This document shows, in pieces, positions 25,138 through 33,032 of a DNA stretch of 64,000 bases. A model generated the notes under the pieces. It was not told the DNA's origin. It saw only the letters and a program-made list of their open reading frames with translations, and did no database searches. The translations under genes and the position numbers were made by a program. How positions within the stretch are numbered: position 1 is the stretch's first letter; every line of letters starts with the position of its first letter. The stretch is from Leucobacter triazinivorans (GTDB taxonomy: Bacteria; Actinomycetota; Actinomycetes; Actinomycetales; Microbacteriaceae). Location of the stretch: NCBI RefSeq assembly GCF_004208635.1, contig NZ_CP035806.1:2914001-2978000 (forward strand), given 5' to 3'.

Positions 25138-26151
25138 ATGGACACGATCAATGAACTGGCGGCCGAGGAGCGCACCGCGAGGATCATCCTCGCGCTCGCT
25201 TCCGAACCCGGCGACTCGGTCACGGGGCGGATGATCCGCACCGTCGGAGCATCCGAGACCGTCGCGCGGGCCATCGCCGACGAGGCGCCGTCGGGGCCTG
25301 ACGGGGATACCTGGCAGCGGCACCTCGCGCCTCGCATCGACCCATACCAGGTGCGACGGGTGCTCGCAGAGACGGAGCGTCACGGGATGCGGGTACTGAT
25401 ACCCGGCGATGCGCACTGGCCGGCCGGGATCGACGTACTCGGGGATCGTGCGCCGGTGGCGCTGTGGACCAAGGGCGACACCGAAGTGTTGACCGGACCG
25501 CTGTGGGATCGCCTCGCCATCACCGGTGCGCGTGCATCCACCGGGTACGGGGAGCATGTCACGACGGAACTGGTGCAGTCAGCGGTCGCGGACTCGCGAA
25601 CCGTGCTCTCCGGTGGTGCCTACGGCATCGACGGTGCCGCGCACCGTGCAACCCTCACATCACGCGGTTCTACGATCGCAGTGCTCGCCGGCGGCCTGGA
25701 CCGCCCATATCCGTCAGGGCACACCGATCTGCTCGCCCGGGTCGGCAAGGACGGGCTGTTGCTCAGTGAGTTGCCGCCGGGTGCGGCGCCAACAAAGTGG
25801 CGATTCCTGCAACGCGGCAGGCTCCTCGCCGCGCTCTCCGGCACCGTCGTCGTTGTGGAAGCCGGGTATCGGTCCGGTACGCTCCACACCGCCGCCCGCG
25901 CGATTGAGCTGGGCCGACCCGTCGGTGCAATCCCGGGACCGCTCACCAGCGCGACATCCGCAGGATGCCACCGGCTGTTGCGTGATGGGCTCGGATCGAT
26001 CATCACCGGGTACGACGATGTGCGCGAGCTGCTGCACGAGGTTCGTGATGGGGCGCACCGTGCGGTACGGGAGCGGGCGGGACTCGAGGACGCACCGCTC
26101 GATCAGAAGACACCTGGACCGGGGCGGCGGCCGCACGGACCCGGCTTATGA
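25138..26151 (+). CDS. dprA: DprA/Smf-like DNA-processing protein
   Basis: 337 residues. The Rossmann-like DprA domain shows LAITGARASTGYGEHVTTEL (GSRxxT-type site), VLSGGAYGIDGAAHRATL, STIAVLAGGLDRPYP, LLLSELPPGAAPTKWRFLQRGRLLAALS and VVEAGYRSGTLHTAARAIELGRPVGA. DprA binds ssDNA and loads RecA in transformation. Here it sits inside a conjugation operon, so a likely role is handling the incoming strand (inference). The N-terminal region differs from housekeeping DprA and the C-terminal winged helix seems absent. Confidence 0.9.
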   Translation: MDTINELAAEERTARIILALASEPGDSVTGRMIRTVGASETVARAIADEAPSGPDGDTWQRHLAPRIDPYQVRRVLAETERHGMRVLIPGDAHWPAGIDVLGDRAPVALWTKGDTEVLTGPLWDRLAITGARASTGYGEHVTTELVQSAVADSRTVLSGGAYGIDGAAHRATLTSRGSTIAVLAGGLDRPYPSGHTDLLARVGKDGLLLSELPPGAAPTKWRFLQRGRLLAALSGTVVVVEAGYRSGTLHTAARAIELGRPVGAIPGPLTSATSAGCHRLLRDGLGSIITGYDDVRELLHEVRDGAHRAVRERAGLEDAPLDQKTPGPGRRPHGPGL

Positions 26152-26169
26152 CGTCGAGGGTCGGGGTGG

Positions 26170-26177
26170 TGCACCTG
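26170..26177 (+). promoter_or_regulatory. TGCACCTG leader motif, copy 6
   Basis: TGCACCTG followed by CTGTGAAGGCGACCC, 56 bases before the adhesin GTG at 26234. Confidence 0.45.
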
Positions 26178-26233
26178 CTGTGAAGGCGACCCGATGTTGG
26201 GTTGCTGCTCACCAGAACGTCAGGAGGTACCTC

Positions 26234-29200
26234 GTGTCAGGATCACTCGTCCACATTCCGCAGCCGGTGGCTGCGCCACCACCGACCAGGCTGAGGCGAT
26301 GGCTGTCCGTCCTCCTCGCCCTGTTCCTGCTCGCCGGATCGTTTGCGCTCAGTGCGCAGCCTGCGCACGCCGCGAGTGAGGGCGTCGGCTACTGGTCTGA
26401 CGGTGCGTTCCTCGGCGCGTACAACACCGGCGTCGATGGCCGGCAGGCGTACTGCGCCGATCTCCACGCTGACGCGCCGTACGGGAACACGGCGGGGCCG
26501 GAGCGGATTACGTCGCTGGATTCGCTGTCGCGTCAGCAGCTCGCCGAGATGAACTATGTGCTGGATCGGTGGGGGCAGTCCGGTGATGCGAATGTGACGG
26601 CGGCGGTGGCCTTGTATGTGTGGTCGGTCGCGAGCCCTGGCATGTACAACTCGCACGGCATGTCCGGTGACGATTACTACGTCGCCCGCGCACCCGCGTC
26701 GGAGCGGGGCACAATCCTCGCGAACCTCTCAACGATGCGACAGGAGGCGGCAGTGAACGCGGTGACCGACCCGTCGTTGTCGCTCGCGTTGGATATGGCG
26801 GATCAGTACAACGGCACCCTCACCGTCACCGCCCACCCCGCATCTCTCACCGGGAGCGCGTCGCTCACGAATGCGGTGTTCACGGACGGGGCCACGACGC
26901 GGAATCTCGCTGTCGGTACGCACCCGATCACCGGCACCCCCGCCGACGGGGTGCCGTCGTACAAGATTGGCGCGTCGATGAACATCGCCGCCGCCGGGTA
27001 CGGTGCCGCACTTGACCTCTATACGACGCCTGGAAAGCAGCGTCTCGTAGCCGCCGTCGCAGGCTCCTCCACGGGACTGTCGGCGTCGGTGGAGTCCCCG
27101 GTGATCGAGCTGGACTTCCAGCCGGAGATCACCACCCAGGTCGCCTCCCGCTTCGTTGCTGAGGGTGATGCGTTCGTGGATGGGCTGACGGTCACGGTGT
27201 CGAAGGGCACCTGGATTCACCTCAACGGCGCACCTATCGAGGTGACCGCGACCGGCACCCTGTATGGGCCGTTCGATGAGCAGCCCACCGAATCAGACAC
27301 CCCACCCGCCGGCGCACCCATCACAGGCACCGAGACCGTGACGCTCACGGAGGCGGGGTCGTACACGTCACCGGGCACAATCACCGCACCCGAGTCCGGG
27401 TTCTACACCTGGGTGTGGGCCATCGACAGGGACGCGCACGGGGAGAACGCGAAGTACCTCACCGACTCGTTCACCGACCGGTTCGGACAGGTTGCAGAGA
27501 CCTCGGTGGTGCCGTTCCAGCCCGTCGCCGTCTCCGAAGCCGACCAGCGCCTCGCCGTCCCCGGTGACGCGCTGACGGACACGATCACCGTATCCAGCTC
27601 GAATGGTGCGTGGTTGAAGAAGGACGGCGCGCACATCCCCGTGGTGTTCGAGGGCACCGCCTACCAAGTCCCCGGCACGCTACCCCCGACGCAGAACACG
27701 GTCATCGACTCGAACGCCGTACCCCTCGGCACCGTCACGGTCACGGCGGATGGCCCCGGTGTCTATACCTCGCCGTCGGTGGTGGCACCGTCGGGTGGTT
27801 TCGTGACGTGGGTGTGGGAGGTCAAGAAGTCATCGCAGCCGGAGTGGGTGCTTGACTATCTCGCCGCCGACTGGCAGGACGACTACGGCATCAATGTCGA
27901 GACGACGTCGGTGCGGTGGCCGATCACGGTGGCCTCCTTGATGCGGGAGTACAACGTTCACCCCGGCGGGCGGGCGTTCGATGTCGTCACCGTCAGCGGG
28001 CTCCCGGCGAACCACGGTGACTTCACCGGCGATGGCTACTGGAACGCCGACCTCGACGTGCTCCGCCACACCGTCTACGGTCCGTTCGCTACCGACGCGG
28101 AGCTCACGGATGACCTCGACCTCACCACAGCCCCGGTGCTCGCAGAACTCACGACGCCGGCACGGAACGGGGTCTACAAGCTCGGCTACACCGATGACGA
28201 CAAGATCGTGCCAACCGAGCCTGGGTTCTATGTGCTTGTGACGACGTTCGAGGGTGACGACCGCGTGCAGCCCTACCAGTCATCTCCGACGGATGTGCTC
28301 GAACGCTTCTACGTCCCACCGACCGGCACGGAAGTGCCGGTGACGGTAATCACGCAGGCAACACCGGAAGCGCTCGTCGGCGAACCGTTCTCGGACACAG
28401 CGCTCGTGCAGGGCACGAAGATTCCGGACGGCGCATACCTGGTTTTCCGGGCCTACGGGCCGCATCCGGCAGAGACCGGGGCGGTGTGTGAGTCGCCGTT
28501 CTACGTCAGCGACGAGATCCCCGTCAGCGGGGCCGGCATCTACAGTTCTGGCACCACCACGGCGGACGCTGCGGGGAATGTGTTTTGGGTCGAAACCCTC
28601 TACGCCGCCGACGGCGACGTGATCGCCGAGGGTACGTGTGGGGCGCCGGGTGAAACGACGGTCGTCACCGAGCAGCCGGACGAGCTGCGGGTGAAGACGA
28701 ACGCGGTGCCGACGGTGGTGCTGGGTGAGCCGGCGCATGATGTCGCAACCGTCACCGGAACCGTCCCTGAGGGTGCGCGGCTCGTGTTCGAGGCGTATCG
28801 GCAGCACACGGATGAGGCGCTGTGCACGGCGGAAGAACTCGTGTTCACCTCCGCCGTGATCGACCTGAACGGCCCCGGCGAACACTCCTCTGACGAGGTG
28901 ATCTTCGATCAGGTCGGCACCTATTACTGGGTGGAGACCGTGATCGACCAGGACGGACTCATCCTGCACCGCGGCCTGTGCGGTGCACCCGATGAGACCA
29001 CCACCGTCACCCCAGTGCCGGAGACGCCGGAGGAATCCGGCAAGCCGGATGAGCTGGCACAGACCGGCGGTGGTAACTGGTGGCCGCTCGGCCTCGCCGG
29101 TGGCCTGATCGCCGCCGCAACCGGTGGCGTGTTGCTGTTCGGTCGTCGCCTCGCGATCGCCCGCGAACGAAATGGGTACGTCCGCGAGGAAGACATGCCG

Positions 29201-29245
29201 TTCGAGGAGTTCAAAGCCCAGTTCGAGGGAGCAAAGGAGGAGTAA
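26234..29245 (+). CDS. Large surface adhesin with LAQTG anchor
   Basis: 1003 residues from GTG at 26234 (AGGAGG six bases upstream); the frame is open far upstream through the DprA gene. The signal peptide is RRWLSVLLALFLLAGSFALS then AQPAHAA. Residues about 50-150 resemble a thioester adhesin domain (AYCADLHADAPYG; AAVALYVWSVASP), but the expected Gln in the second motif is not evident. Several Ig-like modules follow; the last two are about 100-residue repeats (PDGAYLVFRAYGPH and PEGARLVFEAYRQH; FWVETLYAADGD and YYWVETVIDQDG). The C-terminus has the sortase-like LAQTG, a membrane helix (WPLGLAGGLIAAATGGVLLF) and a 33-residue charged tail, longer than normal. Lying between VirB4 and VirD4 genes, it probably mediates mating contact. 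Confidence 0.85.
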   Translation: MSGSLVHIPQPVAAPPPTRLRRWLSVLLALFLLAGSFALSAQPAHAASEGVGYWSDGAFLGAYNTGVDGRQAYCADLHADAPYGNTAGPERITSLDSLSRQQLAEMNYVLDRWGQSGDANVTAAVALYVWSVASPGMYNSHGMSGDDYYVARAPASERGTILANLSTMRQEAAVNAVTDPSLSLALDMADQYNGTLTVTAHPASLTGSASLTNAVFTDGATTRNLAVGTHPITGTPADGVPSYKIGASMNIAAAGYGAALDLYTTPGKQRLVAAVAGSSTGLSASVESPVIELDFQPEITTQVASRFVAEGDAFVDGLTVTVSKGTWIHLNGAPIEVTATGTLYGPFDEQPTESDTPPAGAPITGTETVTLTEAGSYTSPGTITAPESGFYTWVWAIDRDAHGENAKYLTDSFTDRFGQVAETSVVPFQPVAVSEADQRLAVPGDALTDTITVSSSNGAWLKKDGAHIPVVFEGTAYQVPGTLPPTQNTVIDSNAVPLGTVTVTADGPGVYTSPSVVAPSGGFVTWVWEVKKSSQPEWVLDYLAADWQDDYGINVETTSVRWPITVASLMREYNVHPGGRAFDVVTVSGLPANHGDFTGDGYWNADLDVLRHTVYGPFATDAELTDDLDLTTAPVLAELTTPARNGVYKLGYTDDDKIVPTEPGFYVLVTTFEGDDRVQPYQSSPTDVLERFYVPPTGTEVPVTVITQATPEALVGEPFSDTALVQGTKIPDGAYLVFRAYGPHPAETGAVCESPFYVSDEIPVSGAGIYSSGTTTADAAGNVFWVETLYAADGDVIAEGTCGAPGETTVVTEQPDELRVKTNAVPTVVLGEPAHDVATVTGTVPEGARLVFEAYRQHTDEALCTAEELVFTSAVIDLNGPGEHSSDEVIFDQVGTYYWVETVIDQDGLILHRGLCGAPDETTTVTPVPETPEESGKPDELAQTGGGNWWPLGLAGGLIAAATGGVLLFGRRLAIARERNGYVREEDMPFEEFKAQFEGAKEE

Positions 29246-29254
29246 CCACAGGCG

Positions 29255-29290
29255 GCTGACCCGCTGGCGCCCCCACTATGGCGGGTCAGC
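29255..29290. terminator. Hairpin 1 after the adhesin gene
   Basis: GCTGACCCGC (29255-29264) pairs perfectly with GCGGGTCAGC (29281-29290), starting 10 bases after the stop codon. Confidence 0.65.
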
Positions 29291-29292
29291 AC

Positions 29293-29329
29293 GGGAGGGC
29301 ACGAACCACCCCCAGGTTCGTGCCCTCCC
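29293..29329. terminator. Hairpin 2 after the adhesin gene, 15-bp perfect stem
   Basis: GGGAGGGCACGAACC (29293-29307) pairs perfectly with 29315-29329 around a 7-base loop. Together with the preceding hairpin it forms a double stem-loop that should separate adhesin and coupling-protein transcription. There is only a short CCTTT follow-up, usual for high-GC terminators. Confidence 0.75.
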
Positions 29330-29354
29330 ACCTTTCTGCGTGCGGGGGCGCGGG

Positions 29355-29362
29355 CGCACCTG
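29355..29362 (+). promoter_or_regulatory. Leader motif CGCACCTG, copy 7
   Basis: CGCACCTG followed by CATGGCGACTGC, 36 bases before the GTG at 29399. Confidence 0.4.
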
Positions 29363-29398
29363 CATGGCGACTGCTGTTCATCGTGGAAGGACCCGCCT

Positions 29399-29977
29399 GT
29401 GACCCCGAAACCCCGCTACCGCCGGACCAACCCCGACGCTCAGCCCCCGGCAGCACCTGTGCCTCCGAGTGGTGAGCCGGTCATCGTGCCGGCGGTGGAG
29501 TTCACCATCAGTGCGGACGGAGCGATGACCGTCACCGTCGACGGGGCACCGTATCTGCCGGAGCCATTCGCGCCAGGATGGCGACGCGAATCATTCCCCG
29601 CGATCCTTGACGCTCTTGCTGCGCGCTACCGGACACCGTTGCGGGTGCAGGTGCGGGAAGCGGACGGGTCAACATTCACCGACATCATCACCCCACCACG
29701 CGAACGCCCCGCCGCGAGACCCTGGGAACGACCCGCACAGGAGGTGGCGGCGCCGCCTGTAGCTGCTGTGCAGCCGGTGTTGCATCAGGTCGCAGGTTCC
29801 GGGTTCGTGCCGGGTGAGGATGTCGCGGTCGCGATCATCCACGCCCACTCAGACGCCAGCCCCGACGGCACCGCCCGCGCCCTCCTCACTACAGAGCAAG
29901 CGGCGACTGCGGTGACGGGTGAAGTAATCCTCCTCGGCCGCATCTCGGGCACCATCACCGTCAGCAGGCTCCCATGA
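29399..29977 (+). CDS. Hypothetical protein upstream of the coupling protein
   Basis: 192 residues from GTG at 29399 (GGAAGGACC upstream). A proline-rich N-terminus leads to a beta-rich stretch (VEFTISADGAMTVTVDG), then a second domain GFVPGEDVAVAIIHAH. There are no membrane helices. Its end overlaps the VirD4 start (ATGA), so it may act with that protein. No family recognised. Confidence 0.7.
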   Translation: MTPKPRYRRTNPDAQPPAAPVPPSGEPVIVPAVEFTISADGAMTVTVDGAPYLPEPFAPGWRRESFPAILDALAARYRTPLRVQVREADGSTFTDIITPPRERPAARPWERPAQEVAAPPVAAVQPVLHQVAGSGFVPGEDVAVAIIHAHSDASPDGTARALLTTEQAATAVTGEVILLGRISGTITVSRLP

Positions 29978-31791
29978 GCACCCCCAGGCAGGGCGGAGCG
30001 CTTGGTGATGAGCTCGCCAACCTCGGCATCATCGCCCTCATCGTAGCCGTCGTCGTCGCCGTCATCCTCCGTGCCGCTGGCACGGTGACCGCGTGGGTCA
30101 CGGGTGTCACTCAGCCGACCGGCGGCATCGACGCTGGTCTCGGCGTGCTCCTGCATCCCACTGACCCGGGCACTGCGCTTGGTGCCGATGGGCTGAACCC
30201 CGTCGTCTACTGGGTCGTCGCTGGGCTGTTGATCGTCAGCGCTGGTGTTGTGGGCTGGTGGGTGTGGCGATTCTTCCGCGAGCATTCACGGCAGGCGAGG
30301 GTTGATCCGTATCGGATCGTAGGGATCGCGACCCGCACCGATGTCACCACGACCGCATCGGAGAAAGCACTCCTACGCCGGGCCGGGCAACTCCGCCCCT
30401 CACTGTCAAAGCCCGTTGCTCAGGATGTCGGCTATCTGCTTGGTGCCTCACGGGGTGTGGACGTGTGGGCAAGTGTCGAGGACTCGATCCTGCTGATCGG
30501 ACCACCCCGCTCCGGCAAGGGCCTGCACGTCGTTATAAACGCGATAATCGATGCACCCGGAGCGGTCGTCACCACCTCCACCCGTCCGGACAATCTCACC
30601 GCCACCCTCACTGCCCGCAGCGTCCAGGGGCGGCCGGTCGCGGTGTTCGACCCGCAACACCTCGCCGAAGGGGTCCCTGCGGGGCTGCGGTGGTCGCCGA
30701 TCCGGGGGTGTGAGGACCCGTTGACGGCGATGATTCGCGCCACCGGTCTTGCCGCAGGCACCGGCCTGTCTGCTGGTGGTGTCGAAGGCGGTGACTTCTG
30801 GGAAGGGAAGACCCGCACTGCCCTCCAAGCCCTCCTTCACGCGGCAGCGCTCGATCACCGCACCCCGGCAGAGCTGTTCCGGTGGACTCTCGACCCCGCT
30901 GCTGCTTCCGATGCGGTCGCGATCCTCACAGCAAACCCGATGGCTGCGACGGGGTGGGCGGACTCGTTGCAGGCGATGATCGACTCCGACCCCCGCACCC
31001 GGGACTCGATCTGGCAGGGCGTCTCCCTTTCGCTCGCTGCCCTTGCCGACCCACGGGTGCTCGACGCCGTCAGCCCCGGCCCGGATGAGCGATTCGACCC
31101 AGAAGAGTTCCTGCGCAAGCGTGGCACGGTCTACCTCCTCGCCACCGGGGCGGGGGCGAACAACAGTGCGGCGTTGGTGTCGGCGTTCGTGGAAGACCTC
31201 GTTGAAGCCGCCCGACGCCTCGCCGCCAGATCACCATCCGCCCGACTCGACCCGCCCCTGTTGCTTGCCCTCGATGAGATCGGCAACCTCGCCCCGCTCC
31301 CATCCCTGCCGACGCTGATGGCCGAGGGCGGAGGTACGGGGATCACGACGATGCCCGTGTTGCAGTCGCTCGCGCAGGCCAGGGAGAAGTGGTCGGAGAA
31401 CGCGGCCGGTGCGATCTGGGACGCCAGCATTGTGAAGATCATTCTCGGTGGGGCATCCAACAGCCGCGACCTCCAAGACCTCACCACGCTGATCGGTGAG
31501 CGCGACGAGATCACCGATTCCACCACTATCGGCGACCAGGGCTCCCGCTCCGCGCAACGCTCCATCCGGCGGGTGGACATCATGCCACCCGACGTGATCC
31601 GCACCCTCCCATTCGGAACGGGCCTCATCCTGTTGCGTGCCGCCCCACCCATCGTCGCGAAACTCCGCGCCTGGACGGGGCGCAAGAACGCGGGCGAGCT
31701 GCAATCGCAGCGCCGCGGGGTGGAGGAGCTGCTGCAGCACGGCGTCCCAGCATCGGCTGGCGGGCAGGGGGCTGCGGGCGCACCTGAGTGA
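29974..31791 (+). CDS. Type IV coupling protein (VirD4/TraG-like)
   Basis: 605 residues. Two N-terminal membrane helices (LGIIALIVAVVVAVILRAAG; YWVVAGLLIVSAGVVGWWVW) precede the motor domain. Walker A is GPPRSGKG at 176-183. Walker B is LLLALDEIGNLAPLPSLPTL with Asp434-Glu435. Downstream MAEGGGTGITTMPVLQSLAQAREKW and IILGGASNSRDLQDLTTLIGER are typical of TraM-recognition/TraG proteins. It brings the relaxosome to the channel and pumps DNA. A leader motif copy lies in its last codons. Confidence 0.93.
   Translation: MSTPRQGGALGDELANLGIIALIVAVVVAVILRAAGTVTAWVTGVTQPTGGIDAGLGVLLHPTDPGTALGADGLNPVVYWVVAGLLIVSAGVVGWWVWRFFREHSRQARVDPYRIVGIATRTDVTTTASEKALLRRAGQLRPSLSKPVAQDVGYLLGASRGVDVWASVEDSILLIGPPRSGKGLHVVINAIIDAPGAVVTTSTRPDNLTATLTARSVQGRPVAVFDPQHLAEGVPAGLRWSPIRGCEDPLTAMIRATGLAAGTGLSAGGVEGGDFWEGKTRTALQALLHAAALDHRTPAELFRWTLDPAAASDAVAILTANPMAATGWADSLQAMIDSDPRTRDSIWQGVSLSLAALADPRVLDAVSPGPDERFDPEEFLRKRGTVYLLATGAGANNSAALVSAFVEDLVEAARRLAARSPSARLDPPLLLALDEIGNLAPLPSLPTLMAEGGGTGITTMPVLQSLAQAREKWSENAAGAIWDASIVKIILGGASNSRDLQDLTTLIGERDEITDSTTIGDQGSRSAQRSIRRVDIMPPDVIRTLPFGTGLILLRAAPPIVAKLRAWTGRKNAGELQSQRRGVEELLQHGVPASAGGQGAAGAPE
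31779..31786 (+). promoter_or_regulatory. Leader motif CGCACCTG, copy 8
   Basis: CGCACCTG followed by AGTGACAGAAC, inside the last codons of the coupling-protein gene and 52 bases before the SSB start. Confidence 0.35.
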
Positions 31792-31795
31792 CAGA

Positions 31796-31816
31796 ACACC
31801 CCGAACTGCGGGGTGT
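31796..31816. terminator. Hairpin between coupling protein and SSB genes
   Basis: ACACCCCG-aactg-CGGGGTGT, a perfect 8-bp stem 5 bases after the stop. Possible attenuator or processing site, since the SSB SD follows closely. Confidence 0.55.
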
Positions 31817-31838
31817 CGATCATCACGAGGAGTGTCCA

Positions 31839-32303
31839 ATGGCCATCCACACGCAAGAGTCCCTGTCCGGATTCATCGCTTCCGAACCTCACCTGTCGTT
31901 CACCGAGAGAGGTGATGCGCGCCTGTTCGTGAAGATCGGGCAGGAGCATTACCGCCGCGAGGACGACGGATCGTTCACGCAGACCGAGACCACGTTCCAC
32001 GACCTCGTCGCGTTCCGGAAGACCGCCGAACGCGCCCATCAGCGCTTCGCGAAAGGCGACAAGTTCGTCGCCGAGGGCTACACCCACCACTACGACCGCA
32101 CCGACGACAACGGGCAACCAATCAAGGTCGAAGAGTTCGTCGCGAAGAAGATCGGACACGACCTCGCCCGCACCCGCTACACCGTTGACCGGCCTCGGCG
32201 TGCTCAAGAGCACGACTCGCTGGATGCCGGAATCGAGGATGCGGCGCTGTCTCCCGACGCGCCGCGTCGCACCTCGGCTACTGCCACTGCGGTCGTGAGG
32301 TGA
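31839..32303 (+). CDS. ssb: Single-stranded DNA-binding protein
   Basis: 154 residues from ATG at 31839 (ACGAGGAG upstream). OB-fold SSB pattern: LSFTERGDARLFVKIGQEHY, TTFHDLVAFRKTAERAHQRFAKGDKFVAEGY, KVEEFVAKKIGHDL. A short divergent tail lacks the acidic DDDIPF end of housekeeping SSB, as is usual for element-borne copies that coat the transferred strand. Confidence 0.88.
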   Translation: MAIHTQESLSGFIASEPHLSFTERGDARLFVKIGQEHYRREDDGSFTQTETTFHDLVAFRKTAERAHQRFAKGDKFVAEGYTHHYDRTDDNGQPIKVEEFVAKKIGHDLARTRYTVDRPRRAQEHDSLDAGIEDAALSPDAPRRTSATATAVVR

Positions 32304-32312
32304 GGGCGGATC

Positions 32313-32918
32313 ATGGTCGATGAACTGCCCGAGACCGGTGAAGTCGATCCGGGTGAGGTTGCGGAGGACGAGTTCGATGAGAGCTACGACCCCGACACTG
32401 ATGCCCCCGGTCAGGACGAGGACCAGGCTGGGCCTCCGGGGCCGGTGAACTGGAACCTCCTCACCGCAGATGCCGCAGAGGAAGAATGGCTGGCACTCAA
32501 CGAATGGGTGCACTGGCTCCGCCACACCTACGGCCTCCCCGTCGCGGTGATCCCGCCATTCTGGCACCGCCACCCAGGACTGGTGTGGGAGCTGTCCGCG
32601 CTGCACATCCATTGGCTATGCGCGATCCACCCCGAAGCCAAAGGCTCCGCGATGCTCGTCTGGCACCGCGACTTCACCGAAGCCCAAGAACGACTCCGGC
32701 ACTGGACCGCCGCCTGCGGCACCCGCCTCACCACCGATCGCCCTACACGCCGCATCGCCTGGCCTGGCGAACCCGACACCGACCCCGTCGAAGACACCGT
32801 CATCCCCAACCGGGAAGAAAACTTCGTGGAATACATACACGCCGACGTGGAAGCACGACGACGTGCAGAGGACCAGTTCATCGCGGGCCTTGTCCTGAGC
32901 ACGGGAGAAGTCCTGTGA
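32313..32918 (+). CDS. DUF4913-type protein
   Basis: 201 residues. An acidic N-terminus (about 45 residues rich in Asp/Glu) precedes a conserved-looking core (ALNEWVHWLRHTYGLPVAVIPPFWHRHPGLVWELSALHIHWL), which matches the DUF4913 pattern frequent on actinobacterial mobile elements. The acidic end hints at interaction with DNA-binding partners. Last gene of the module before the terminator. Confidence 0.78.
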   Translation: MVDELPETGEVDPGEVAEDEFDESYDPDTDAPGQDEDQAGPPGPVNWNLLTADAAEEEWLALNEWVHWLRHTYGLPVAVIPPFWHRHPGLVWELSALHIHWLCAIHPEAKGSAMLVWHRDFTEAQERLRHWTAACGTRLTTDRPTRRIAWPGEPDTDPVEDTVIPNREENFVEYIHADVEARRRAEDQFIAGLVLSTGEVL

Positions 32919-32940
32919 GTGAGCCTGTTCACGAGGATGA

Positions 32941-32990
32941 AAGCCCCGAGTTCACGGCACTGCGCGAAGCAGGGCGTGAACTCGGGGCTT
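32941..32990. terminator. Strong terminator closing the conjugation module
   Basis: A perfect 16-bp stem (AAGCCCCGAGTTCACG at 32941-32956 with 32975-32990), followed by CGTTCCTT, lies 22 bases after the last stop. It separates the module from the convergent integrase gene. Confidence 0.85.
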
Positions 32991-33032
32991 CGTTCCTTCC
33001 GATCACGAAAGATCAGGGTGTGGTCGTGCGAG

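Noticed and set aside
25526-26233. In-frame upstream extension of the adhesin
   Set aside because: It lies inside the DprA gene; GTG 26234 has an AGGAGG and starts right before the signal peptide.
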